From Aphanomyces cochlioides (lineage: Eukaryota; Oomycota; Saprolegniomycetes; Saprolegniales; Verrucalvaceae), in NCBI GenBank assembly GCA_019828595.1, contig JAHQRK010000022.1:1426001-1490000 (forward strand): 64,000 bases of DNA, written 5' to 3'. This document shows, piece after piece, positions 1 through 10,241 of the stretch. The stretch's first letter is position 1, and each line of letters opens with the position of its first letter. The notes beneath the pieces were generated by a model. That model saw only the letters and a list, made by a program, of their open reading frames with translations, made no database searches and was not told the origin of the DNA. The position numbers and the translations under genes are program-made.

Positions 1-316
1 ACTCAGTTTGTCTAGGCTTTGGTTGCGAAAATAGAGTGCGCTGAAGGATTTTTGTGTCCAGAGTCGTCGTGAATGGTATGGAAACAGATCACAGACGTGG
101 AGAGAGGAGATGATGTTTGTGACTTGTGAGGTCGAGTCTATCGTGGGCCGTGTGGTGACAGGATGTTAGTATAGGCGATGTTGTTGTGTGTGCTGACGTG
201 ATGGGTTTGGCGTTGAATGTGTGACAAGGATAGCGTTCCAATGGTTGTGAGAGGGTGCTGGTATGTGATTGATGTGAATGATGAGCAAGGTAGGCATAGT
301 AGACATGGAGGTCTTA

Positions 317-327
317 TAGTGTAGCGG
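317..327 (+). promoter_or_regulatory. Pol III box A of tRNA-Val
   Basis: TAGTGTAGCGG fits the eukaryotic box A consensus TRGYNNARNGG at every position and lies at tRNA nt 8-18. It is repeated in every unit. In interrupted units it stays on the 5' half, upstream of the inserted element. Confidence 0.9.
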
Positions 328-360
328 TTATCACGTCTCCTTGACGTGGAGAAGGTCCCC

Positions 361-371
361 GGTTCAAGTCC
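361..371 (+). promoter_or_regulatory. Pol III box B of tRNA-Val
   Basis: GGTTCAAGTCC fits the box B consensus GGTTCRANNCC and forms the T arm. In interrupted units it stays on the 3' half, so an insertion separates it from box A by an extra ~372 bp (SINE) or several kb (LINE). Confidence 0.9.
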
Positions 372-382
372 GGGTAAGACCA

Positions 383-1495
383 TCCTTTTTCGACCCAAAT
401 CAACTTTTTTTGCTTCCCGAATGATATCTCGGCCAATATTTTCTTCCCAACACACGCTATCTCTTATGGCACCTCACATGCTCTTCTTTCAACCGCATCA
501 CAACCCGTCATCCCCGCACGCCGACGAAATGCGTGTAAAATGACAAAAGTACTAGACTTTGCGTCTCCATTTCTCATCCATGAGGCAAGTGTACCAATCA
601 TAAAACACGCATAAATAGAACAGTTCAAACTGGACTTTCACCGAGACCCTGACACGACAAATATTCCATCTCAGTTTCACTTCAGAAAGGACGATTTTAA
701 ATCCTCATTGACTTGGAGGGGACGCTACTTGAGAAACCCTTCCAGTCATTCCTTACTCTCTTCAAAGCAACAAACTTTTCCAAAATGGACCCAACTTAAA
801 CTTAACCACACTAAACAAATCTCAACAACAGGTAGCTCCAAAGAAACAGCGATTCGTTCAAATGAATACACAATCGTATCAACCGAGCGCTGGATAGACA
901 CATCCACTCGACCTCAGAGTATGTCTCTCAAAACAATGACAGACAAGATGGAAGAGAGCATCCAATTGGACCGTTGGAACTTATTATAGATTCCAAGATA
1001 CATATATGTAGATGATTACAGGAGGTCCATCGTTCCCTGTGAGTTTGTGTGTTTAGACTCGTTTTTTGTGGGAGGGGGCGATGATCCGCTTTTGGTTTGA
1101 AATGAAAGTATTTGAATAGGTCTACGAGAGGAGACAAACTTTTTCTCCCAAGCCCTTCGAGTATTGCATGTTGGCGAGGACTGACCACTCAGTTTGTCTA
1201 GGCTTTGGTTGCGAAAATAGAGTGCGCTGAAGGATTTTTGTGTCCAGAGTCGTCGTGAATGGTATGGAAACAGATCACAGACGTGGAGAGAGGAGATGAT
1301 GTTTGTGACTTGTGAGGTCGAGTCTATCGTGGGCCGTGTGGTGACAGGATGTTAGTATAGGCGATGTTGTTGTGTGTGCTGACGTGATGGGTTTGGCGTT
1401 GAATGTGTGACAAGGATAGCGTTCCAATGGTTGTGAGAGGGTGCTGGTATGTGATTGATGTGAATGATGAGCAAGGTAGGCATAGTAGACATGGA
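383..1495. other. Non-coding intergenic spacer of the repeat unit (representative)
   Basis: This is the ~1.1-kb spacer between consecutive tRNA genes, repeated in every unit. I see no supportable gene in it. From 383 to about 980 the + strand is C/A-rich and G-poor; from about 1010 to the next tRNA it is strongly G/T-rich. The switch lies in an AT-rich stretch holding two perfect palindromes, TCCAATTGGA (961-970) and TACATATATGTA (999-1010). The short open frames here have non-ATG starts or overlap the tRNA, and single-base indels in some units break them. Confidence 0.8.
386..390 (+). terminator. Pol III T5 terminator
   Basis: A run of five T starts 4 nt after the tRNA 3' end, the usual eukaryotic Pol III terminator. 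It is kept in all copies except the unit at 2682, which has only four T. A second run of seven T follows ~16 nt downstream and could act as a backup. Confidence 0.85.
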
Positions 1496-1568
1496 GGTCT
1501 TATAGTGTAGCGGTTATCACGTCTCCTTGACGTGGAGAAGGTCCCCGGTTCAAGTCCGGGTAAGACCA
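1496..1568 (+). tRNA. tRNA-Val(GAC), intact copy 2
   Basis: Same sequence as the copy at 310. The upstream marker base (1420) is C and the T5 terminator is present. Confidence 0.95.
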
Positions 1569-2681
1569 TCCTTTTTCGACCCAAATCAACTTTTTTTGCT
1601 TCCCGAATGATATCTCGGCCAATATTTTCTTCCCAACACACGCTATCTCTTATGGCACCTCACATGCTCTTCTTTCAACCGCATCACAACCCGTCATCCC
1701 CGCACGCCGACGAAATGCGTGTAAAATGACAAAAGTACTAGACTTTGCGTCTCCATTTCTCATCCATGAGGCAAGTGTACCAATCATAAAACACGCATAA
1801 ATAGAACAGTTCAAACTGGACTTTCACCGAGACCCTGACACGACAAATATTCCATCTCAGTTTCACTTCAGAAAGGACGATTTTAAATCCTCATTGACTT
1901 GGAGGGGACGCTACTTGAGAAACCCTTCCAGTCATTCCTTACTCTCTTCAAAGCAACAAACTTTTCCAAAATGGACCCAACTTAAACTTAACCACACTAA
2001 ACAAATCTCAACAACAGGTAGCTCCAAAGAAACAGCGATTCGTTCAAATGAATACACAATCGTATCAACCGAGCGCTGGATAGACACATCCACTCGACCT
2101 CAGAGTATGTCTCTCAAAACAATGACAGACAAGATGGAAGAGAGCATCCAATTGGACCGTTGGAACTTATTATAGATTCCAAGATACATATATGTAGATG
2201 ATTACAGGAGGTCCATCGTTCCCTGTGAGTTTGTGTGTTTAGACTCGTTTTTTGTGGGAGGGGGCGATGATCCGCTTTTGGTTTGAAATGAAAGTATTTG
2301 AATAGGTCTACGAGAGGAGACAAACTTTTTCTCCCAAGCCCTTCGAGTATTGCATGTTGGCGAGGACTGACCACTCAGTTTGTCTAGGCTTTGGTTGCGA
2401 AAATAGAGTGCGCTGAAGGATTTTTGTGTCCAGAGTCGTCGTGAATGGTATGGAAACAGATCACAGACGTGGAGAGAGGAGATGATGTTTGTGACTTGTG
2501 AGGTCGAGTCTATCGTGGGCCGTGTGGTGACAGGATGTTAGTATAGGCGATGTTGTTGTGTGTGCTGACGTGATGGGTTTGGCGTTGAATGTGTGACAAG
2601 GATAGCGTTCCAATGGTTGTGAGAGGGTGCTGGTATGTGATTGATGTGAATGATGAGCAAGGTAGGCATAGTAGACATGGA

Positions 2682-2754
2682 GGTCTTATAGTGTAGCGGT
2701 TATCACGTCTCCTTGACGTGGAGAAGGTCCCCGGTTCAAGTCCGGGTAAGACCA
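2682..2754 (+). tRNA. tRNA-Val(GAC), intact copy 3, shortened terminator
   Basis: The tRNA sequence is unchanged, but the terminator at 2758-2761 has only four T instead of five. This makes the unit 1,185 bp and is the only change seen in this element. Termination may be weaker here. Confidence 0.95.
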
Positions 2755-3866
2755 TCCTTTTCGACCCAAATCAACTTTTTTTGCTTCCCGAATGATATCT
2801 CGGCCAATATTTTCTTCCCAACACACGCTATCTCTTATGGCACCTCACATGCTCTTCTTTCAACCGCATCACAACCCGTCATCCCCGCACGCCGACGAAA
2901 TGCGTGTAAAATGACAAAAGTACTAGACTTTGCGTCTCCATTTCTCATCCATGAGGCAAGTGTACCAATCATAAAACACGCATAAATAGAACAGTTCAAA
3001 CTGGACTTTCACCGAGACCCTGACACGACAAATATTCCATCTCAGTTTCACTTCAGAAAGGACGATTTTAAATCCTCATTGACTTGGAGGGGACGCTACT
3101 TGAGAAACCCTTCCAGTCATTCCTTACTCTCTTCAAAGCAACAAACTTTTCCAAAATGGACCCAACTTAAACTTAACCACACTAAACAAATCTCAACAAC
3201 AGGTAGCTCCAAAGAAACAGCGATTCGTTCAAATGAATACACAATCGTATCAACCGAGCGCTGGATAGACACATCCACTCGACCTCAGAGTATGTCTCTC
3301 AAAACAATGACAGACAAGATGGAAGAGAGCATCCAATTGGACCGTTGGAACTTATTATAGATTCCAAGATACATATATGTAGATGATTACAGGAGGTCCA
3401 TCGTTCCCTGTGAGTTTGTGTGTTTAGACTCGTTTTTTGTGGGAGGGGGCGATGATCCGCTTTTGGTTTGAAATGAAAGTATTTGAATAGGTCTACGAGA
3501 GGAGACAAACTTTTTCTCCCAAGCCCTTCGAGTATTGCATGTTGGCGAGGACTGACCACTCAGTTTGTCTAGGCTTTGGTTGCGAAAATAGAGTGCGCTG
3601 AAGGATTTTTGTGTCCAGAGTCGTCGTGAATGGTATGGAAACAGATCACAGACGTGGAGAGAGGAGATGATGTTTGTGACTTGTGAGGTCGAGTCTATCG
3701 TGGGCCGTGTGGTGACAGGATGTTAGTATAGGCGATGTTGTTGTGTGTGCTGACGTGATGGGTTTGGCGTTGAATGTGTGACAAGGATAGCGTTCCAATG
3801 GTTGTGAGAGGGTGCTGGTATGTGATTGATGTGAATGATGAGCAAGGTAGGCATAGTAGACATGGA

Positions 3867-3939
3867 GGTCTTATAGTGTAGCGGTTATCACGTCTCCTTG
3901 ACGTGGAGAAGGTCCCCGGTTCAAGTCCGGGTAAGACCA
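3867..3939 (+). tRNA. tRNA-Val(GAC), intact copy 4
   Basis: Unchanged tRNA; the next unit downstream is the first one carrying a SINE. Confidence 0.95.
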
Positions 3940-5109
3940 TCCTTTTTCGACCCAAATCAACTTTTTTTGCTTCCCGAATGATATCTCGGCCAATATTTTC
4001 TTCCCAACACACGCTATCTCTTATGGCACCTCACATGCTCTTCTTTCAACCGCATCACAACCCGTCATCCCCGCACGCCGACGAAATGCGTGTAAAATGA
4101 CAAAAGTACTAGACTTTGCGTCTCCATTTCTCATCCATGAGGCAAGTGTACCAATCATAAAACACGCATAAATAGAACAGTTCAAACTGGACTTTCACCG
4201 AGACCCTGACACGACAAATATTCCATCTCAGTTTCACTTCAGAAAGGACGATTTTAAATCCTCATTGACTTGGAGGGGACGCTACTTGAGAAACCCTTCC
4301 AGTCATTCCTTACTCTCTTCAAAGCAACAAACTTTTCCAAAATGGACCCAACTTAAACTTAACCACACTAAACAAATCTCAACAACAGGTAGCTCCAAAG
4401 AAACAGCGATTCGTTCAAATGAATACACAATCGTATCAACCGAGCGCTGGATAGACACATCCACTCGACCTCAGAGTATGTCTCTCAAAACAATGACAGA
4501 CAAGATGGAAGAGAGCATCCAATTGGACCGTTGGAACTTATTATAGATTCCAAGATACATATATGTAGATGATTACAGGAGGTCCATCGTTCCCTGTGAG
4601 TTTGTGTGTTTAGACTCGTTTTTTGTGGGAGGGGGCGATGATCCGCTTTTGGTTTGAAATGAAAGTATTTGAATAGGTCTACGAGAGGAGACAAACTTTT
4701 TCTCCCAAGCCCTTCGAGTATTGCATGTTGGCGAGGACTGACCACTCAGTTTGTCTAGGCTTTGGTTGCGAAAATAGAGTGCGCTGAAGGATTTTTGTGT
4801 CCAGAGTCGTCGTGAATGGTATGGAAACAGATCACAGACGTGGAGAGAGGAGATGATGTTTGTGACTTGTGAGGTCGAGTCTATCGTGGGCCGTGTGGTG
4901 ACAGGATGTTAGTATAGGCGATGTTGTTGTGTGTGCTGACGTGATGGGTTTGGCGTTGAATGTGTGACAAGGATAGTGTTCCAATGGTTGTGAGAGGGTG
5001 CTGGTATGTGATTGATGTGAATGATGAGCAAGGTAGGCATAGTAGACATGGAGGTCTTATAGTGTAGCGGTTATCACGTCTCCTTGACGTGGAGAATGAG
5101 GGGGGAAAT

Positions 5110-5120
5110 TGGCTCAGTGG
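5110..5120 (+). promoter_or_regulatory. SINE box A
   Basis: TGGCTCAGTGG fits TRGYNNARNGG. It forms the D arm of the SINE head and is the same in the other SINE copies. Confidence 0.85.
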
Positions 5121-5152
5121 TAGAGCACACGCTTCGTAAGCGAGAGGTCACC

Positions 5153-5163
5153 GGTTCGATCCC
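5153..5163 (+). promoter_or_regulatory. SINE box B
   Basis: GGTTCGATCCC fits GGTTCRANNCC, 43 bp downstream of box A by start-to-start distance. Together they form a type 2 internal Pol III promoter. Confidence 0.85.
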
Positions 5164-5437
5164 GGGCTAGGAGAGGGATTTGCAACCCCTCCACCCCCCC
5201 TGTCCGAAAGCACGGTATTTAATGGGATGTATGTAATCGGGAAACTTAAGTGCGCCTCGAACTTACAAGAGAAGGATTGTCCGGAAGCGGTTACCGGAAT
5301 GAAAGTGTCAGTTTAATGTGGCCGTTCTGTAAAAACGTGTCGAATCGCTGTACTACCGAAAAGGTAGAACTATCAAGACAAAGCCGTTAGACCTGGTCCA
5401 GCTGAGTTAAAGTAGTTCATATCCACTATAACCTAGG

Positions 5438-5453
5438 TAATATACTCAATAAA
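5438..5453 (+). repeat. SINE 3' tail shared with the LINE
   Basis: TAATATACTCAATAAA matches the LINE 3' terminus (48550-48565, TAATATACTCAGTTAA) at 14 of 16 positions, at exactly the same distance from the junction. Shared 3' ends are the hallmark of SINEs mobilised by a partner LINE. Confidence 0.75.
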
Positions 5454-6610
5454 CCTTGACGTGGAGAAGGTCCCCGGTTCAAGTCCGGGTAAGACCATCC
5501 TTTTTCGACCCAAATCAACTTTTTTTGCTTCCCGAATGATATCTCGGCCAATATTTTCTTCCCAACACACGCTATCTCTTATGGCACCTCACATGCTCTT
5601 CTTTCAACCGCATCACAACCCGTCATCCCCGCACGCCGACGAAATGCGTGTAAAATGACAAAAGTACTAGACTTTGCGTCTCCATTTCTCATCCATGAGG
5701 CAAGTGTACCAATCATAAAACACGCATAAATAGAACAGTTCAAACTGGACTTTCACCGAGACCCTGACACGACAAATATTCCATCTCAGTTTCACTTCAG
5801 AAAGGACGATTTTAAATCCTCATTGACTTGGAGGGGACGCTACTTGAGAAACCCTTCCAGTCATTCCTTACTCTCTTCAAAGCAACAAACTTTTCCAAAA
5901 TGGACCCAACTTAAACTTAACCACACTAAACAAATCTCAACAACAGGTAGCTCCAAAGAAACAGCGATTCGTTCAAATGAATACACAATCGTATCAACCG
6001 AGCGCTGGATAGACACATCCACTCGACCTCAGAGTATGTCTCTCAAAACAATGACAGACAAGATGGAAGAGAGCATCCAATTGGACCGTTGGAACTTATT
6101 ATAGATTCCAAGATACATATATGTAGATGATTACAGGAGGTCCATCGTTCCCTGTGAGTTTGTGTGTTTAGACTCGTTTTTTGTGGGAGGGGGCGATGAT
6201 CCGCTTTTGGTTTGAAATGAAAGTATTTGAATAGGTCTACGAGAGGAGACAAACTTTTTCTCCCAAGCCCTTCGAGTATTGCATGTTGGCGAGGACTGAC
6301 CACTCAGTTTGTCTAGGCTTTGGTTGCGAAAATAGAGTGCGCTGAAGGATTTTTGTGTCCAGAGTCGTCGTGAATGGTATGGAAACAGATCACAGACGTG
6401 GAGAGAGGAGATGATGTTTGTGACTTGTGAGGTCGAGTCTATCGTGGGCCGTGTGGTGACAGGATGTTAGTATAGGCGATGTTGTTGTGTGTGCTGACGT
6501 GATGGGTTTGGCGTTGAATGTGTGACAAGGATAGCGTTCCAATGGTTGTGAGAGGGTGCTGGTATGTGATTGATGTGAATGATGAGCAAGGTAGGCATAG
6601 TAGACATGGA

Positions 6611-6683
6611 GGTCTTATAGTGTAGCGGTTATCACGTCTCCTTGACGTGGAGAAGGTCCCCGGTTCAAGTCCGGGTAAGACCA
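6611..6683 (+). tRNA. tRNA-Val(GAC), intact copy 5
   Basis: Unchanged tRNA directly following the SINE 1 unit; marker base 6535 is C. Confidence 0.95.
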
Positions 6684-7796
6684 TCCTTTTTCGACCCAAA
6701 TCAACTTTTTTTGCTTCCCGAATGATATCTCGGCCAATATTTTCTTCCCAACACACGCTATCTCTTATGGCACCTCACATGCTCTTCTTTCAACCGCATC
6801 ACAACCCGTCATCCCCGCACGCCGACGAAATGCGTGTAAAATGACAAAAGTACTAGACTTTGCGTCTCCATTTCTCATCCATGAGGCAAGTGTACCAATC
6901 ATAAAACACGCATAAATAGAACAGTTCAAACTGGACTTTCACCGAGACCCTGACACGACAAATATTCCATCTCAGTTTCACTTCAGAAAGGACGATTTTA
7001 AATCCTCATTGACTTGGAGGGGACGCTACTTGAGAAACCCTTCCAGTCATTCCTTACTCTCTTCAAAGCAACAAACTTTTCCAAAATGGACCCAACTTAA
7101 ACTTAACCACACTAAACAAATCTCAACAACAGGTAGCTCCAAAGAAACAGCGATTCGTTCAAATGAATACACAATCGTATCAACCGAGCGCTGGATAGAC
7201 ACATCCACTCGACCTCAGAGTATGTCTCTCAAAACAATGACAGACAAGATGGAAGAGAGCATCCAATTGGACCGTTGGAACTTATTATAGATTCCAAGAT
7301 ACATATATGTAGATGATTACAGGAGGTCCATCGTTCCCTGTGAGTTTGTGTGTTTAGACTCGTTTTTTGTGGGAGGGGGCGATGATCCGCTTTTGGTTTG
7401 AAATGAAAGTATTTGAATAGGTCTACGAGAGGAGACAAACTTTTTCTCCCAAGCCCTTCGAGTATTGCATGTTGGCGAGGACTGACCACTCAGTTTGTCT
7501 AGGCTTTGGTTGCGAAAATAGAGTGCGCTGAAGGATTTTTGTGTCCAGAGTCGTCGTGAATGGTATGGAAACAGATCACAGACGTGGAGAGAGGAGATGA
7601 TGTTTGTGACTTGTGAGGTCGAGTCTATCGTGGGCCGTGTGGTGACAGGATGTTAGTATAGGCGATGTTGTTGTGTGTGCTGACGTGATGGGTTTGGCGT
7701 TGAATGTGTGACAAGGATAGCGTTCCAATGGTTGTGAGAGGGTGCTGGTATGTGATTGATGTGAATGATGAGCAAGGTAGGCATAGTAGACATGGA

Positions 7797-7869
7797 GGTC
7801 TTATAGTGTAGCGGTTATCACGTCTCCTTGACGTGGAGAAGGTCCCCGGTTCAAGTCCGGGTAAGACCA
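7797..7869 (+). tRNA. tRNA-Val(GAC), intact copy 6
   Basis: Unchanged tRNA and terminator; unit length 1,186 bp. Confidence 0.95.
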
Positions 7870-8982
7870 TCCTTTTTCGACCCAAATCAACTTTTTTTGC
7901 TTCCCGAATGATATCTCGGCCAATATTTTCTTCCCAACACACGCTATCTCTTATGGCACCTCACATGCTCTTCTTTCAACCGCATCACAACCCGTCATCC
8001 CCGCACGCCGACGAAATGCGTGTAAAATGACAAAAGTACTAGACTTTGCGTCTCCATTTCTCATCCATGAGGCAAGTGTACCAATCATAAAACACGCATA
8101 AATAGAACAGTTCAAACTGGACTTTCACCGAGACCCTGACACGACAAATATTCCATCTCAGTTTCACTTCAGAAAGGACGATTTTAAATCCTCATTGACT
8201 TGGAGGGGACGCTACTTGAGAAACCCTTCCAGTCATTCCTTACTCTCTTCAAAGCAACAAACTTTTCCAAAATGGACCCAACTTAAACTTAACCACACTA
8301 AACAAATCTCAACAACAGGTAGCTCCAAAGAAACAGCGATTCGTTCAAATGAATACACAATCGTATCAACCGAGCGCTGGATAGACACATCCACTCGACC
8401 TCAGAGTATGTCTCTCAAAACAATGACAGACAAGATGGAAGAGAGCATCCAATTGGACCGTTGGAACTTATTATAGATTCCAAGATACATATATGTAGAT
8501 GATTACAGGAGGTCCATCGTTCCCTGTGAGTTTGTGTGTTTAGACTCGTTTTTTGTGGGAGGGGGCGATGATCCGCTTTTGGTTTGAAATGAAAGTATTT
8601 GAATAGGTCTACGAGAGGAGACAAACTTTTTCTCCCAAGCCCTTCGAGTATTGCATGTTGGCGAGGACTGACCACTCAGTTTGTCTAGGCTTTGGTTGCG
8701 AAAATAGAGTGCGCTGAAGGATTTTTGTGTCCAGAGTCGTCGTGAATGGTATGGAAACAGATCACAGACGTGGAGAGAGGAGATGATGTTTGTGACTTGT
8801 GAGGTCGAGTCTATCGTGGGCCGTGTGGTGACAGGATGTTAGTATAGGCGATGTTGTTGTGTGTGCTGACGTGATGGGTTTGGCGTTGAATGTGTGACAA
8901 GGATAGCGTTCCAATGGTTGTGAGAGGGTGCTGGTATGTGATTGATGTGAATGATGAGCAAGGTAGGCATAGTAGACATGGA

Positions 8983-9055
8983 GGTCTTATAGTGTAGCGG
9001 TTATCACGTCTCCTTGACGTGGAGAAGGTCCCCGGTTCAAGTCCGGGTAAGACCA
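8983..9055 (+). tRNA. tRNA-Val(GAC), intact copy 7
   Basis: Unchanged tRNA and terminator; unit length 1,186 bp. Confidence 0.95.
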
Positions 9056-10168
9056 TCCTTTTTCGACCCAAATCAACTTTTTTTGCTTCCCGAATGATAT
9101 CTCGGCCAATATTTTCTTCCCAACACACGCTATCTCTTATGGCACCTCACATGCTCTTCTTTCAACCGCATCACAACCCGTCATCCCCGCACGCCGACGA
9201 AATGCGTGTAAAATGACAAAAGTACTAGACTTTGCGTCTCCATTTCTCATCCATGAGGCAAGTGTACCAATCATAAAACACGCATAAATAGAACAGTTCA
9301 AACTGGACTTTCACCGAGACCCTGACACGACAAATATTCCATCTCAGTTTCACTTCAGAAAGGACGATTTTAAATCCTCATTGACTTGGAGGGGACGCTA
9401 CTTGAGAAACCCTTCCAGTCATTCCTTACTCTCTTCAAAGCAACAAACTTTTCCAAAATGGACCCAACTTAAACTTAACCACACTAAACAAATCTCAACA
9501 ACAGGTAGCTCCAAAGAAACAGCGATTCGTTCAAATGAATACACAATCGTATCAACCGAGCGCTGGATAGACACATCCACTCGACCTCAGAGTATGTCTC
9601 TCAAAACAATGACAGACAAGATGGAAGAGAGCATCCAATTGGACCGTTGGAACTTATTATAGATTCCAAGATACATATATGTAGATGATTACAGGAGGTC
9701 CATCGTTCCCTGTGAGTTTGTGTGTTTAGACTCGTTTTTTGTGGGAGGGGGCGATGATCCGCTTTTGGTTTGAAATGAAAGTATTTGAATAGGTCTACGA
9801 GAGGAGACAAACTTTTTCTCCCAAGCCCTTCGAGTATTGCATGTTGGCGAGGACTGACCACTCAGTTTGTCTAGGCTTTGGTTGCGAAAATAGAGTGCGC
9901 TGAAGGATTTTTGTGTCCAGAGTCGTCGTGAATGGTATGGAAACAGATCACAGACGTGGAGAGAGGAGATGATGTTTGTGACTTGTGAGGTCGAGTCTAT
10001 CGTGGGCCGTGTGGTGACAGGATGTTAGTATAGGCGATGTTGTTGTGTGTGCTGACGTGATGGGTTTGGCGTTGAATGTGTGACAAGGATAGCGTTCCAA
10101 TGGTTGTGAGAGGGTGCTGGTATGTGATTGATGTGAATGATGAGCAAGGTAGGCATAGTAGACATGGA

Positions 10169-10241
10169 GGTCTTATAGTGTAGCGGTTATCACGTCTCCT
10201 TGACGTGGAGAAGGTCCCCGGTTCAAGTCCGGGTAAGACCA
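10169..10241 (+). tRNA. tRNA-Val(GAC), intact copy 8
   Basis: Unchanged tRNA; the SINE 2 unit follows. Confidence 0.95.

Larger units (their letters stand above)
310..382 (+). tRNA. tRNA-Val(GAC), first copy (reference description)
   Basis: This is a 73-nt intronless tRNA gene with a complete cloverleaf. The acceptor stem GGTCTTA pairs with TAAGACC over 7 bp. The D stem is GTG/CAC. The anticodon stem TCTCC pairs with GGAGA around the loop TTGACGT, giving anticodon GAC at 343-345 (reads GUC, Val). The variable region is AGGTC, and the T arm is CCCGG-TTCAAGT-CCGGG. The discriminator is A73 and CCA is not encoded. The AGGTC variable region, A35/C36 and A73 agree with eukaryotic Val tRNAs as I recall them. 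The acceptor and D arm also resemble yeast tRNA-Gln. G34 and G37 are unusual for a eukaryotic Val tRNA. Confidence 0.95.
5097..5453 (+). mobile_element. SINE 1, tRNA-Thr-like head, inserted in tRNA-Val (reference description)
   Basis: This is a 357-bp non-coding element in the same orientation as the tRNA it interrupts. The head (about 5101-5172) is tRNA-like: D stem GCTC/GAGC (5112-5115/5123-5126), anticodon loop TTCGTAA with CGT at 5135-5137 (Thr-type), and a T arm with loop TTCGATC. The acceptor stem no longer pairs, so it is not a working tRNA. The body holds a variable C-tract (about 5187-5200) and a hairpin CTACC-GAAAA-GGTAG (5353-5367). The tail TAATATACTCA (5438-5448) plus five bases meets the duplication; there is no poly(A). 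No TTTT occurs in the element. This copy lacks one C near 5172 compared with the others. Confidence 0.92.
5053..5497 (+). pseudogene. tRNA-Val(GAC) split by SINE 1
   Basis: The 5' part (nt 1-44) is 5053-5096 and the 3' part (nt 30-73) is 5454-5497. The 15-bp overlap CCTTGACGTGGAGAA is the target duplication and covers the anticodon loop and 3' anticodon stem. Box A and box B lie on opposite sides of the insert. Marker base 4977 is T. Confidence 0.95.

Noticed and set aside
138..455. Recurrent minus-strand open frame of 81-105 aa overlapping the tRNA, and the plus-strand 65-aa frame starting in the tRNA
   Set aside because: They read through the tRNA gene on either strand; the plus-strand one starts at a non-ATG codon within the anticodon loop. 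Their repetition only reflects the tandem array.
708..1188. Recurrent 93-aa (+) and 86-aa (-) open frames in the spacer
   Set aside because: The 93-aa frame has a TTG start and is shifted by a base loss near 55696; the 86-aa frame is cut by a T insertion near 29841. They have low-complexity composition and no domain is recognised.
5101..5172. A functional tRNA-Thr(CGT) gene inside the SINE
   Set aside because: The D, anticodon and T arms are tRNA-like, but the acceptor strands do not pair and there is no nearby terminator. It is the promoter head of a SINE.
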